A stretch of DNA of 64,000 nt from Haematobia irritans (taxonomy: Eukaryota > Arthropoda > Insecta > Diptera > Muscidae): positions 66,100,891 through 66,164,890 of the forward strand of contig NC_134398.1 in the NCBI RefSeq assembly GCF_050003625.1, given 5' to 3'. A program made the translations under genes and the position numbers. Shown here piece by piece: positions 25,136 to 36,639 of the stretch. The notes under the pieces are model-generated. The model did no database searches. It worked only from the letters and a program-made list of their open reading frames with translations, and was not told the origin of the DNA. How positions within the stretch are numbered: the first letter of the stretch is position 1; every line of letters begins with the position of its first letter.

Positions 25136-26133
25136 TCTGGCGTGTTGGGAGGGTTCTTGTCCTTGGGAACCACCTGCACGTTGTTGGCCGAGTACCACTC
25201 CATGGCCTTTTTACCGTAATGGCAAGATGCCAAATCCGGCCAAAACAGTACGGAACAACCGTGTTTCTTCAGGAAAGGCAGCAGACGTTTATTCAAACAC
25301 TCTTTCACGAAAATTTCTTGGTTGACAGTCCCGGAAGCTATGAAAATGCTGCTTTTCAAGCCACAGGTACAGATGGCTTGCCAAACCAGATATTTCTTTG
25401 CGAACTTTGACAGTTTTATGTGCTTGAAAATATCTGCTACCTTGTAGTCGGCTTTGACGTAGGTTTCGTCGTCCATTACCACGCAGTCAAACTTCGTCAG
25501 CATCGTCGTGTACAGCCTCCGGGATCGCGCTTTGGCCGTCGTATTTTGTTTATCATCACGATTTGGAGTCACTACCTTCTTGTAAGTCGATAGTCCGGCT
25601 CGTTTTTTTGGCTCGATGCACGGTTGTACACACAAAGAAAATTTCATTGAAATTGAGCCAACGAAAAATTTTCATTGATACAACGAAACATTTCCATTAA
25701 GACCATGAAAATGGTCGTTAATAGTACGAAACGTTTCATACACTAACAGAAAATTCGTTATAATAACGAAAAATTTCGTTATATCAATGAATTTGTTTCA
25801 TTGGCTCAATTTTAATGACACATTTCATTAATATAACGAAAATTTTTCTACCAGTGTAGACGATACACCCAGCTTATTTGCGGCATCTCGGAGAGAGAGG
25901 TTAGGGTTTCGCTTGAAACTACCGGCAACTATCTTTGTCGTCTCAGCGGCTTCCGTTTTTCGATTTCCCCCCGATCCAGACTTCCTGGCTGTCGACAAAC
26001 GTTCCCCAAACACTTTAATTACATTTGTAATGGTTGATTTGGCAACTTTTAGCGATTTTGCCAGCTTTGCGTGCGAGTAGCTCGGATTTTCGCGATGCGC
26101 GAGCAAAATTTTGATACGCTGTTCTTCTTGCAT
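25136..26133 (-). pseudogene. Broken DD37E transposase (copy 2)
   Basis: Starts at an ATG directly before QEEQRIK, lacking the PSK codons of the other copies. Helix-turn-helix segments and the MDDETYVK and FWPDLAS blocks are readable. The third catalytic residue and the C-terminal third are lost at the HINE junction, and a MITE lies in the frame at 25629-25856. The GSGGNRK region near 25970 is in frame here, which shows that copies 1 and 3 have later indels at that spot. Confidence 0.9.
25629..25856. mobile_element. 228-bp MITE inside mariner copy 2
   Basis: TA (25627-25628; 25857-25858) flanks an element starting CACACAAAGAAAATTTC and ending AATTTTTCTACCAGTG. Uninterrupted mariner sequence in copy 3 shows the empty site. 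The interior has repeated aacgaaaaatttc-like motifs. Its right end matches MITE G (27894-28672). Confidence 0.88.
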
Positions 26134-27329
26134 TTTGACAACTGAAGAGTGAATTCCAAAATCAAAATAGGAGCAACATTCTACACACACACACCTTCAA
26201 AATGAGGGGTGTTCAGGTTTTTTAAATGCAAAATTGAAAGAAATACGTCAAGTTTATATTGACAAAATTTTGACCGTATCACCCTTTATCTTTCTCCCGA
26301 TATGGATTTATATGGCCCCAGAAGCCAGAGTTTTACCCTAATTTGCTTGAAATTTGTACCAGGAGAACAATAAGTACTGCAGTCAGGTGTGCCAAATTTG
26401 GTTGAAATCGGTTCAGATTGAGATATAGCACTCATATATATCTTTCACCCGATATGGACTTATATGGCCCCAGAAGCCAGAGTTGTTGCCCAATTTGGTT
26501 GAAATTTTGCACTAGGAGTACAATTAGTAGTGTAGTCAAGTGTGCTAAATATTATTAACATCGGTTCAGATTTAGATATAGATCCCATATATCTTTCGCC
26601 CGATTTTCCGTCATATGACCACAGAGGTCAAAGTTGTAGTCCGATTTATGTGAAATTTTGCACAGGGAGTATAATTAAAATACTAAATATGCATGTCAAA
26701 TTTGGTTGAAATCGGTTCAGATTTCTATATAGCATCCATATATATGTTTTTTCGATTGGGCAAAAATGGTCAAACTACCCACATTTTCCTTATAAAATCG
26801 CACTGCTTAGTCGAAAACTTGTAAAAATTACTCAAATTTTCCTTTATTTCTAATACATATCTATCGACCGAAAAATCATAAATACACTTTTGCGAAGTAG
26901 TCTCAAAATTGGTTCAGATTAAAATGTTTTCCATATTTTTTTTTACTAACACAGTGTACCATCCCAGGGTGTTAGCCGACTTAAATTTTAATTCTATAGA
27001 TTATAAATTTTGTTCAGATAAAGTCAGATTTAACTCTATGTATTTGGGACAAATACCTTTATATATAGCACCCAACACATTTGACGGATTTGATATAGTA
27101 TCGAAAATGTGAATTTACAATGTGGTGCAGGTTATAATATAGTCGGCCCTGTCCGACTTTAGTCTTTCCTTACTTGTTTGATTTAAAAGACTGTGCGAAA
27201 ATGAACCACAACGTTTTAACTATGTCCATATCATTGTAACAAACACGCTACAGCCTTCAATAATGGGGCTATTTGGCACATATTTATTTTGTGTCTGTTA
27301 GTAGGTTAAGATCATACAAAACCTACGGG

Positions 27330-27850
27330 AAATAGATCAACCTCAGGACCGGTACAGGACTAGTCCTTGGTGTGCATGCATCAGCCTCAGTTCTGGTCAA
27401 AACATATGAAATGTACCGGTCACAGTGGCATTCATTGCCCGTAGGAAACCGACTCCTCGATTTGACTTCTACTTTGACGTCTAAACACCGCAATGTTTAT
27501 GCGATTTGATTGAAATTGAAAATCCAGAGTGCTTTAAGTCCACAAAGACCAAATTTGGTTTATATCGGCCCGTGGTTTGTCTCCCATATGGACCGATTTC
27601 TTATTGTGCAAGACACTGCAATGTTTATTCGATTCATCTATAATCTGGGTCCACAAAACAGTTTGTCTAATTAGGTTGATCTGCACAATAAATATGATTA
27701 ACGCAAAATATGTTTGGGAGCATATGTTGCAGAAGCGATATTTTTGTAGGTGTATGGACTGTATACTATACAATTTAGTCTCAACTCAGACTTCCAGACC
27801 TTCAAGAACTTAAATTCAGGGGATCGGTTTAAAGGGAATGATATCGAACA
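27330..27850. mobile_element. Decayed HINE-type array
   Basis: Contains caccgcaatgtttatgcg / caatgtttattcgattcatc pairs and tcccatatggaccgatttct, which resemble diverged array units of subfamilies B and D. No ends found. Confidence 0.45.
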
Positions 27851-27893
27851 TGGACTAGATGTGCATGTGAGTCATATTTCATACACTGGCGAA

Positions 27894-28672
27894 AAAGATT
27901 GTTTTTCATATGTTTGGGTGTAAAAATTATATGTTTGGAAGTCCAATTTTTTGACACAATATTTTTAAGTGCAAGCATATAATGTTCATAAACTAGCATT
28001 ACATGTTTGGGACAGACATGTTAGTATGTTAGAACATATTAAATTTGGGACATACATTTTTTGTAAATATAATATGTGTTGATGCAAACATATATTAATT
28101 TAGAAATAGCCTATTAACATATGTGTTTAGAAAGAGTGACGTAGAGAGTATGTTGCAAGTAAAAGACTGGAAGTAACCAATTGGCGCCTTAAAAATATAT
28201 ACAGTGCACTCGTGGTAACGTGAACTAATTAAAACCAAAAGAGTTCACGTTAGCGAAAATGTTCACGTTAGTGAACTTCAGCGAATTTCAGAACACAACA
28301 TCGCCACATTCGGGAGTTTTACACGTTCGTGATAGTCTTTTATTTTTGTTATTAGTAATATTAAAAACTTAATTTAATTTCATGAAAAAAAAAAATTAAA
28401 AAAAAAAAAGAGATCGGACATATATCAGTTGGTATGGAATTATAAAGCAATTTAAATTAATAATTAAAATTCACGAAAAAACCCAAACTTGATCACTAAA
28501 AAAATTCCGCAGGTGTATTTTAAATTGTATTTGGCATTATGAATCTGTCTTTTATAACAGTTTTCATGTTTTTCAGCGTTACGGAGTGTCACGCTCAGAA
28601 AAAGCGTGTTCACGTTACTGCGAGTGCACTGTATACACAAATAAACTTTAATTAATTTTTTTTCTACCAGTG
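27894..28672. mobile_element. MITE G, split by MITE N
   Basis: TA (27892-27893; 28673-28674) flanks ends CACTGGCGAAAAAGATTG and, inverted, CACTGGTAGAAAAAAAAT. The interior has many catatgtttgg-like motifs. Related sequence lies at 34811-35160 and 40192-40480. Confidence 0.82.
28202..28631. mobile_element. MITE N (430 bp), Tc1-like ends, inside MITE G
   Basis: TA on both sides (28200-28201; 28632-28633). Inverted ends CAGTGCACTCGTGGTAACGT and CAGTGCACTCGCAGTAACGT differ at two of 20 positions. gttcacgttagcgaaaatg motifs repeat near the left end. It encodes nothing recognisable and would depend on a transposase from elsewhere. Confidence 0.9.
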
Positions 28673-28762
28673 TATTCCGAAGGTGAAACATAATATGTTT
28701 GAACAATACAAACAATATTTTGTTTGGACCAATCCTGAAAATATATATGCTTGAAGCAAAAT

Positions 28763-28975
28763 GTGTTATTCACGCACTACGACGAATAGAGATCACGCAT
28801 TTTATTCAGGCATACTCACGAACAAATTTACAATTACACACTCATACGAAATATTTTAACAATTACACACTCTGGATACCATAAGAATATTAATCACGCA
28901 CACTCACAATAGAAAAAATTCACCCACTCGCAAAAAAAATAATTAGTCACGCTGCATTTTCGAGTGTCCAGAAAA
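28763..28975. mobile_element. Degenerate CACG-rich element, related to hAT-like L
   Basis: Repeated attcacgcact, atcacgcacactcac and cacccactcgc motifs resemble the ends of L at 6874 and 9474. No terminal repeats could be defined. Confidence 0.5.
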
Positions 28976-29209
28976 CACCAAAACAGCCAATTCGCGAATG
29001 TGTTTGCCAGAGTAGACTTGATATTATATTCGACAAGATTGTATCAAAAGACCACGATTGCATTAAAAGACCATGGCCCATATAGGAATGGAACCTTGAA
29101 TTTGGTTGCAAATCCACTGAAACCCATAAAAAAAAGAAAACTAGCAAATTTCATATTAAATGTCATTGATTTCTAATTGGAATAGGAATTTATAGAAATA
29201 GAAATGAAA

Positions 29210-29585
29210 CCAAACACGCCAAATCGGCAAGGAACCAACTCAGCAATACCACACCAATAACTAACACCATCATCATTACCATCAACATCAATTTCAAATA
29301 ACTAAAAACAACGCCACCAAGTAGCCTGGGAGACGATGATGGTGGAGGTGGTGGTGGTGGTGCTCCAACCAATGCCTCTGGCAGCTCCAACGACGACAAC
29401 AAAACATGAAACACTTGATGTCGACGACAGGTTTAATATATTCATTATACGATGACGACGGCTAGGATGCTACGAGTAGGTGTGGAGTAGTCTTGTATTA
29501 CGACCAGAGTATAGTGGCAGTGGCAATGGCGGTGGCGGTTCTGTTAATGGATATGAATTTAATTGCCGAGGAGGATCTTAATAAG
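29210..29585 (+). other. Glycine/serine/asparagine-coding patches of uncertain status
   Basis: Two open patches, 29303-29409 (ending GGGGGGGAPTNASGSSNDDN, stop) and about 29478-29580 (EYSGSGNGGGGSVNGYEFN, stop), encode low-complexity sequence of the kind seen in fly nuclear proteins. Both have upstream in-frame stops, and no confident splice sites frame them. They may be exon remnants, untranslated sequence or simple repeats. The region has no transposon signature. Confidence 0.2.
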
Positions 29586-30326
29586 AACTTGCAGACAAAC
29601 AGAGACTCGCATACACACACACCCATGCTCAAATACACTGTCAGCTACTCACTCACTCATACTTGTCTGAAAACTTAAGTGGTGATATTTGTATGCCTCA
29701 AATGAAAGAAAATCATTTAATTTGTCAAGAAGTGTTTTCCCGGTTATTTGTGTTCATTGAAACTGACAGGACGGCGATGGTGTGGATAGGGAAAAACTTC
29801 CCATTCCCCAAGTATGTTTCGCTATTTTGGTATTCAACAGAAATCATTGTTTATTGAAGGAGTAATTTTCCTTCACTGGAAAACAACTTGATGAAGATAT
29901 TTGAACGAGGAGGTTATTATTCTCTATGGTGGTGTGCATTCAAGGAACTTAAGTGTATGTTTACAACAACAATAATTTAATTATGTTTTTAAATTGAATG
30001 TCTAATAAGTGGAAAACGTTTGCTGTCGATTTTTCGGTTCATTGTATTTTAAGATTATAACCAAGACGTTAAAATCTTAAGTGAGCGTAGGGACATCATG
30101 GGTAATGGTAGGAGAAATTAAGCAAACACAAAGAAAGTCTCCATGGTATGGTCGTAATATCGGATGGAATGAAGTTTGTGCGTTTGCCCCGGTACGCTAA
30201 TACCATAGCATGGTTAGAAGCTGATATAACGCCCAACAATGTTTATTCGAGCGTTGTAAAAAAATTTTGGCGTTTCAGGACAAGTTGGCCGGTAAGGTAA
30301 AAAGTTTGGATATCAAAAAATTCGTA
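29586..30326. other. No gene or repeat recognised
   Basis: Short CA run at 29611-29622. Otherwise no recognisable content. Confidence 0.4.
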
Positions 30327-30878
30327 CACTGAAAAAAAAAAATATTTTAAGACTAATGATATTGGTATTGATTCTGAGCCAAAGAAGGATACGTTTAAGA
30401 CAAATTTCTTTTTTAAATTTGAGTTATTCAGCTTTTTGATTCATGTGCTACCAAAGTCCTTTAAAACGTCTTAACGACAACCTAAATTTCCAAATTCAGT
30501 CTCGACTTCAAGTAGAAAGTATGCTAGGTTTCAAGTAAAAATTGTCTTTAGAATAAAGTGTTGAAAAACATCTCCTATTTTTGAACGCTTTTTTTGCCTT
30601 GCAGTTAAGTCAATCAGTTAAAGACGATTTAATTAAATTTGAAGAATTTTTTAGAACTATTAAAGTAAAGTTGACAAACAAAATTGTCTCTCATGGAAAT
30701 ATAACCAGTTTAAGTCGAAACACTTAATTATAAGGAGAAAACGACTTCATTAAAAAGTTTATCGACTTTTGCAAAAGGAAAAAACTTAATACCAAAGAAA
30801 TGCGTCTTCTGTGCAAAATTCGCATTTATAATTTAAGGACATGAAATCTTTGGCTTCAAGACGAAATATTTTACAGTG
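30327..30878 (+). mobile_element. MITE family I (copy 2, 552 bp)
   Basis: TA (30325-30326; 30879-30880) flanks CACTGAAAAAAAAAAATATT and the inverted end AAATATTTTACAGTG. Interior blocks are shared with 9556-10146. Confidence 0.85.
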
Positions 30879-30978
30879 TATGTGGCACATTTTTCTTACA
30901 AATACAACTTGTAAATTTTTTGATTCGTTTTTGGGGTCCGCATTGTGTTATTTATATTATTATAATATTCTCAAGTTA

Positions 30979-31370
30979 AACAGGTACATACTGCCGTAAG
31001 TTCGGCCGGGCCGTATCTTATGTACCCTCCACCATGCGTTGTGTAGGAACTTGTACTACAGGGTGAAATCGAATTACTTGGGTTGTGGTAACATTTGCCG
31101 ATGGCAAGGTATCTTTAAGATTCTTAACATTGTCTTTTAAATTGTGAGTTAGTCCATATGGGGTATATGTTAGACAAACAAGGCAGATTACATACCTATA
31201 TAATTCAGGTTCTGTTGATTAATAACTGAATATCGTTTTTAAGGTTATTTGGGACGCTGAATCCAAATCTGCACTTGGATAGGATTAGAGGAGTATGATT
31301 CAAATGACGATATCTCTAAAACTACTTGGAAAATTGAAAATAATATGGTGAACCATTTTCAAGTTATTCC
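30979..31370 (-). mobile_element. HINE 3' end fragment
   Basis: Left end caggtacatactgccgtaag, ttcggccgggccgtatctta, then accctccaccatgcg and the block gaaatcgaattacttgggtt shared with the tail of subfamily B (reverse of 18060-18241). The rest is missing. Confidence 0.75.
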
Positions 31371-31376
31371 AATATA

Positions 31377-32642
31377 AAGGGTGATACGGTCAAAATTTGG
31401 TCAAGGGAAAACGCGTGTAAATCGGTGAAATCGTTTATTTAAAAAATCAAATTAAATTCCTTTTTCAAGTTCAATTAGTATAAAATTCAGGAAAAATATT
31501 CAGTTAGGCTTTCGCTTTTCCAAATCCGAATTGCCGGGCCTCACGCTTGACACCTGCCATCAGATTTTGTATAGCCACCTTGTCCACCTTCTTCGCCGCA
31601 GAAAGCCAGTTTGCCTTGAACTGCTGCTCGTCCTTAGCAGTTTTTTTGGTCTTCTTTAGGTTCCGCTTGACAATAGCCCAGTATTTCTCAATTGGGCGGA
31701 GCTCTGGCGTGTTGGGAGGGTTCTTGTCCTTGGGAACCACCTGCACGTTGTTGGCGGCGTACCACTCCATGGCCTTTTTACCGTAATGGCAAGATGCCAA
31801 ATCCGGCCAAAAAAGTACGGAACAACCGTGTTTCTTCAGGAAAGGCAGCAGACGTTTATTCAAACACTCTTTCATGTAAATTTCTTGGTTGACAGTCCCG
31901 GAAGCTATGAAAATGCTGCTTTTCAAGCCAAAGGTACAGATGGCTTGCCAAACCAGATATTTCTTTGCGAACTTTGACAGTTTTATGTGCTTGAAAATAT
32001 CTGCTACCTTTCCCCTTCCTTTTGCCGTATAAAACTCCTGTCCCGGAAGCTGCTTGTAGTCGGCTTTGACGTAGGTTTCGTCGTCCATTACCACGCAGTC
32101 AAACTTCGTCAGCATCGTCGTGTACAGCCTCCGGGATCGCGCTTTGGCCGTCGTATTTTGTTTATCATCGCGATTTGGAGTCACTACCTTCTTGTAAGTC
32201 GATAGTCCGGCTCGTTTTTTGGCTCGATGCACAGTTGTAGACGATACACCCAGCTTATTTGCGGCATCTCGGAGAGAGAGGTTAGGGTTTCGCTTGAAAC
32301 TACCGGCAACTCTCTTTGTCGTCTCAGCGGCTTCCGGTTTCCGATTTTCCACCCGATCCAGACTTCCTGGCTGTCGACAAACGTCCCCCAAACACTTTAG
32401 TTACATTTGTAACGGTTGATTTGGCAACTTTTAGCGATTTTGCCAGCTTTGCGTGCGAGTAGCTCGGATTTTCGCGATGCGCGAGCAAAATTTTGATACG
32501 CTGTTCTTCTTGCTTGGACGGCATTTTGACAACTGAAGAGTGAATTCCAAAATCAAAATAGGAGCAACATTCTACACACACACACCTTCAAAATGAGGGG
32601 TGTTCAGGTTTATATTGACCAAATTTTGACCGTATCACCCTT
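31377..32642 (-). mobile_element. DD37E Tc1/mariner element, copy 3 (1266 bp), best preserved
   Basis: TA (31375-31376; 32643-32644) flanks inverted ends AAGGGTGATACGGTCAAAAT on both sides. Both termini and almost the entire transposase frame survive. Confidence 0.95.
31504..32524 (-). pseudogene. DD37E mariner transposase with one frameshift (copy 3)
   Basis: Would encode a Tc1/mariner transposase of about 340 residues. The start is the ATG before PSKQEEQRIK; the stop follows GFGKAKA. An extra base in the TTTT run at 32344-32347 shifts the frame after KSGSGG; downstream, 295 codons are open. Helix-turn-helix regions are AKLAKSLKVAKSTVTNV and LRDAANKLGVSSTTVHRA. In the 295-codon frame the catalytic residues are D104 (MDDETY), D197 (FWPDLAS) and E235 (LRPIEKYW). 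The 37 residues between the last two define the DD37E group described from mosquitoes. A single indel separates it from a full frame, so it is a young relic. Confidence 0.93.
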
Positions 32643-32691
32643 TACGTAGAGGAAGTGCTTTAATTTTGAACATAACGGTTACAGTAATCCC

Positions 32692-33055
32692 TAGATTTAC
32701 GTCGCCTCGGTTTACGTTGTTTCGATTTCCGTCGTCAAATTTTTTGTGCCATCAAACTTCGACTTACGTCGCCATTACATTTACGTCGTCGATTTTTTTT
32801 TTGCCTACATTATCTTAAACGCCTTCCATAAGTAAAATAAGTATCAACGACGATGACATCGAAACAATTTTTTCTGAAATTCTTAACGAAATTACTGAAT
32901 TACCTTTATTTTTGAAGTTTTTTATTATGTACACCCACATACATAAATAAATGGATTTAGGAGTAAGTACGAGCAATTTTTAATTCGGTTTACGTCGTTT
33001 CGATTAGCGTCGTCAAATTCCGGAAGCAATCACGACGTAAATCGAGGGATTACTG
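32692..33055. mobile_element. pogo/Tigger-like MITE (364 bp)
   Basis: TA (32690-32691; 33056-33057) flanks inverted ends CAGTAATCCCTAGATTTACG and CAGTAATCCCTCGATTTACG. More tttacgtcg motifs repeat inside both ends (for example 32748-32790 and 32990-33010). Ends of the CAG...CCT...TTTACGTCG type with TA duplication are typical of pogo/Tigger-derived MITEs. Confidence 0.88.
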
Positions 33056-33177
33056 TATCTCGAAAAATCGAGCTGATAGAAAAAACCAGGTGAAGATTTG
33101 GATTCAGCGACCTCAAATTATTAAAAATTTGCTATAAATTTCAAATCAACAGAAAAAAATGTTGTTCCCCTGTGTAA

Positions 33178-33416
33178 TTAAAGTGGTCCGATATGACCCA
33201 TTAGCAATACCATCCGACGTACATCAACTAATTGTTCCAAGTTTATGTCGATAGCATGTTTCGTTCAGAAGTTAGTGTGATTTCCACAGACGGACGGATG
33301 GACATCGCTAGATAAACTCAGAATTTCATTACGACCCAGAATACATATTCTTTATGGGGTCGTAGACTAATATTACAAACGGAATGACAAAGTTAATATC
33401 CTAAGGTGGAGAGTAT
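33178..33416 (-). mobile_element. HINE subfamily B 5' end fragment
   Basis: Starts in the single-copy region (agtggtccgatatgaccc), then cagacggacggatggacatc, and ends in the hairpin tcctaaggtggagagtata. Confidence 0.8.
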
Positions 33417-34323
33417 AAAAACTAGATGTAAATTGTTTTGTATGCAAAAAAAAAATACAATAAAAAATTTCATATTGATAGGATCAAAAGATTATTATGA
33501 GCGCGATAAATCAAAACTGCGGATTATGAATGGAATTCCGTACTTTTCCAATAAAAATTATTCAGTAAAAACTTGCAAGAGAGAAGGAGTCGGTTTTACT
33601 TCCTTTGGTAAAAACAGCAAAATTGTACCAATTTACGATAAGAAATCGATTTTTTCTAATAACTTTCAATTGACATTGTGCAATATATCTCACATATTAT
33701 CTGGTTATGATTAAAAACAACTGGTAATTGTGAGCAACGTCTTGCAAGTTTTTTCTGGGAAAAAATGTTTACTAAAAACCTGCGAATCCTCATTCTTTTT
33801 CTTGTCTTTCCAGTAAAATTTTGTGGTAGTAATCATAATTTTTTCGGGCACTCGAACGAACCTAATATGATTTAGATATTGTCATAGCCTTGCAAATCTT
33901 TGCGGACAAATCTAGCGGTTTTTGGTGAAACAGTCCTGGCAATGCTGGATATGAAACCTATTTCCGATATGGGGAGTAGCAAATGCTTTATTCCACCACT
34001 TCGTTTTTGTTGTTCGATTGAAAATCTTAATGGAATCTAAATATTTGTTTAGTTACAAAAATATGAAGTGTTTCTAAAATTTTGGATTTGCCGGAGTCGG
34101 AGTCCGTTGAAGACGAATGTCTTTGAAGAAAAGTAAATTTTCCTTGAAATAAAGAAAAATATTGTTTATTTATAAATATAGTTTTTAAATTGAATGAGCT
34201 GTTGAATCTATGGATTAAATACAAGAAATACTGCAAATATAGGCTAAGACTTAATTTGAGGAGTTTGCGTCTTTGGTTTAAAGTCTTTTTTTTAAGTTAA
34301 GAAAATAGTTTTTATTTTGCAGA
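33417..34323. other. No gene recognised
   Basis: A 102-codon frame (33406-33714) begins inside the HINE end and resembles nothing known to me. It is probably chance. AT-rich. Confidence 0.4.
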
Positions 34324-34325
34324 TA

Positions 34326-34800
34326 CACGGAAAAAACAGTGAACCCACCAGGAAGAAAATTTTTGGTTAATTTTAGAAAATTTTGAATATTTAAAAAAAA
34401 AAATTAACTAAACAGTATTACAAACGCTGACATGTCGCCGATATCACAAAAATAAGTAAATATTTTTCGACAAATGCAAGAAAATTTATGAGGCAAAAAA
34501 AATTTATTATTTCACTTGTCAAAGAAAATTTTGTAGTTTGAAGGAAAAACTTGGAGTTAAAAAATGCAAGAATGTCTTAATGACATACGAAGTTCATGAT
34601 GAACGCATTTTTGGTAAAAATTACAAATTTAAAGAAATAATGAACTATTTTGTGGGAAGCGCGAATTTAGTAAATGTTTTGCTTAATTTGAAGATAATTT
34701 TTTCCAGTTTTTTAGTTCATTCTCCAAACATAATAATTCCATGAACTAAAATAAAGTTAAATTGGCTTTAGTGAAATAGAGAGTTCACTTTTTTTTTGAG
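34326..34800 (+). mobile_element. MITE family E (copy 1)
   Basis: TA at 34324-34325 and 34801-34802. Starts CACGGAAAAAACAGTGAACC and ends agttcacttttttttttgag. Interior blocks (tacgaagttcatgatga, ttttcgacaaatgcaag) are shared with 59190-59663 and, partly, 48015-48235. Confidence 0.85.
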
Positions 34801-34802
34801 TA

Positions 34803-35388
34803 TACTTCAAAGTTACACGCAAAAACAGCTTGCTTGGATCCAAAGATTTTGACCTTCCATTAAAGATTATGGATAATTCCGAACACGGAGCTGTAAAATT
34901 AAAACTATACAAAAAAAAAAAACATTTTTTTTTGTTTTGATATTTTTATATACAAACTTTATATGTATGTTTGAGACACAAGTTTTTAACAGAGTATGTG
35001 TAGATACAAAAACATTATGTTTGAAAAGTAGTATACTATCGAATCGATATGTTACTACGTAATATATATACACGATATGTTTGGAAAAGTTACAAATAAT
35101 AATCGAGTTATTACTTGACTCGAAACAACAAATGTTTACGGCATTTAAATGTGTTTTCAATAAAATAAAATTTCACATACAATTTTTGACTTACATTAAA
35201 AATTGAATTTAATCATTTTCTCTCTACCATTTATTAATCTTTATGCGGTTATATAAGCGGTCTCACAGCTTATTTTTAATTTCATGCTTTGAATTATATA
35301 TTTCTAAATTACACTATATTGGATAGTACTCTTATTCTCCTACTTTTATTATTACGAACAAAGTCTAGAAGTAAATGGAAAATGTGTT
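34803..35388. other. MITE-like remnant (G-related) and AT-rich DNA
   Basis: tacacgcaaaaacagcttgc at 34814 and repeated atatgtttg motifs point to a relative of MITE G. The ends are not resolved and no gene is seen. Confidence 0.4.
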
Positions 35389-35389
35389 T

Positions 35390-36602
35390 TATACCCTCCA
35401 CCATAGGATGGGGGGGGGGGGGGTATATTAACTTTGTCATTCCGTTTGTAACACATCGAAATATTGCTCTAAGACCCCATAAAGTATATATATTCTGGGT
35501 CGTGGTGAAATTCTGAGTCGATCTGAGCCTGTCCGTCCGTCCGTCTGTTGAAATCACGCTAACTTCCGAACGAAACAAGCTATCGACTTGAAACTTGGCA
35601 CAAGTAGTTGTTATTGATGTAGGTCGGTTGGTATTGCAAATGGGCCATATCGGTCCACTTTTACGTATAGCCCCCATATAAACGGACCCCCAAATTTGGC
35701 TTGCGAGGCCTCTAAGAGAAGCAAATTTCGTCCGATCCGGCTGAAATTGGGTACATGGTATTAGTATATGGTCTCTAACAACCATGCAAAAATTGGTCCA
35801 CATCGGTCCATAATTATATATAGCCCCCATATAAACCGATCCCCCGATTTAGCTTGCAGAGCCTCTAAGAGAAACAATTTTCATCCGATCCGGCTGAAAT
35901 TTGGTACATGGTGTTAGTATATGGTCTATACCAACCATGAAAAAATTGGTCCTTATCGGTCCATAATTATATATAGCCCCCATATAAACCGATCCTCCGA
36001 TTTGGCTTGCGGAGCCTGTAAGAAAAGCAAATTTCATCCGATCCGACTGAAATTTGGTACATGGTGTTAGTATATGGTCTCTAATAACCATGCAAAAATT
36101 GGTTCATATCGGTCCATAATTATATATAGCCCCCATATAAACCGATCACCAGATTTGACCTCCGGAGCCTCTTAGAAGACCAAAATTCATCTGATTCAGT
36201 TGAAATTTGGTACGTGATGTTCGTGCAAAAATTGGTCGATATCGGTCCGTAATTATATATAGGCCCATATAAACCGATCCCCAGATTTGACCTCCGGAGC
36301 ACCTTGGAAGAGCAAAATTCTTCCCATTCGGTTGAAATTTGGTACGTGATGTTAGTATAGGGTATCCAACAACCATGCAGGATATATATAAACCGATCCC
36401 CAGATTTGACCTCCGGTGCCTTTTGGAGAAGCAAAATTCATCCGATCTGGTTGAAATTTGGTACGTGGTGGTAGTATATGATATTTAACAACCATGTGAG
36501 TTGAAATTTGTGGATGACAGTCTTTCGTAGAAGTTTCTACGCAATCCATGGTGGAGGGTACATAAGATTCGGCCTGGCCGAACTTACGGCCGTATATACT
36601 TG
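35390..36602 (+). mobile_element. HINE subfamily B (copy B4)
   Basis: 5' end ataccctccaccataggatg with an expanded G-run (35410-35422), gagtcgatctgagcctgtcc-gtccgtccgtctg, four or more array units, no minisatellite, 3' end ggcctggccgaacttacggc, tatatacttgtt. Confidence 0.88.
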
Positions 36603-36639
36603 TTTTTTTTAATGTTATATTAAGTTCATAGACCTCATA

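Larger units (their letters stand above)
25136..26286 (-). mobile_element. DD37E mariner, copy 2, 3' end deleted
   Basis: The right end (element 5') is AAATTTTGACCGTATCACCCTT followed by TA (26287-26288). The left end lacks the inverted repeat: sequence stops inside the frame near the NTPEL codons and joins HINE A3. It has a 228-bp MITE insertion and a 45-bp in-frame deletion (between codons for YK and VADIF). Confidence 0.9.
25038..27176 (+). mobile_element. HINE subfamily A (copy A3), carrying a mariner insertion and a large deletion
   Basis: The 5' end tataccctgcgccacactgt and the aacacccagaaggagacgag block match the right end of the copy at 61335-62528. At about 25135 it joins directly to mariner sequence. 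It resumes at 26287 with the array (ctcccgatatggatttatat) and ends ccgactttagtctttcctta-cttg. The GTCY microsatellite and part of the array are missing, consistent with one deletion covering both HINE and mariner sequence. Confidence 0.8.

Noticed and set aside
31547..31977. Plus-strand open frames opposite the DD37E transposase
   Set aside because: Antisense shadows of the transposase; the equivalent frames at 24960-25410 and 4701-5061 are the same artefact.
33406..33714. 102-codon plus-strand frame
   Set aside because: Begins inside a HINE hairpin and has no recognisable similarity.
35410..35422. G-run that could form a quadruplex
   Set aside because: Only one uninterrupted G-tract in the HINE B4 hairpin loop region, probably slippage; not four separate tracts.
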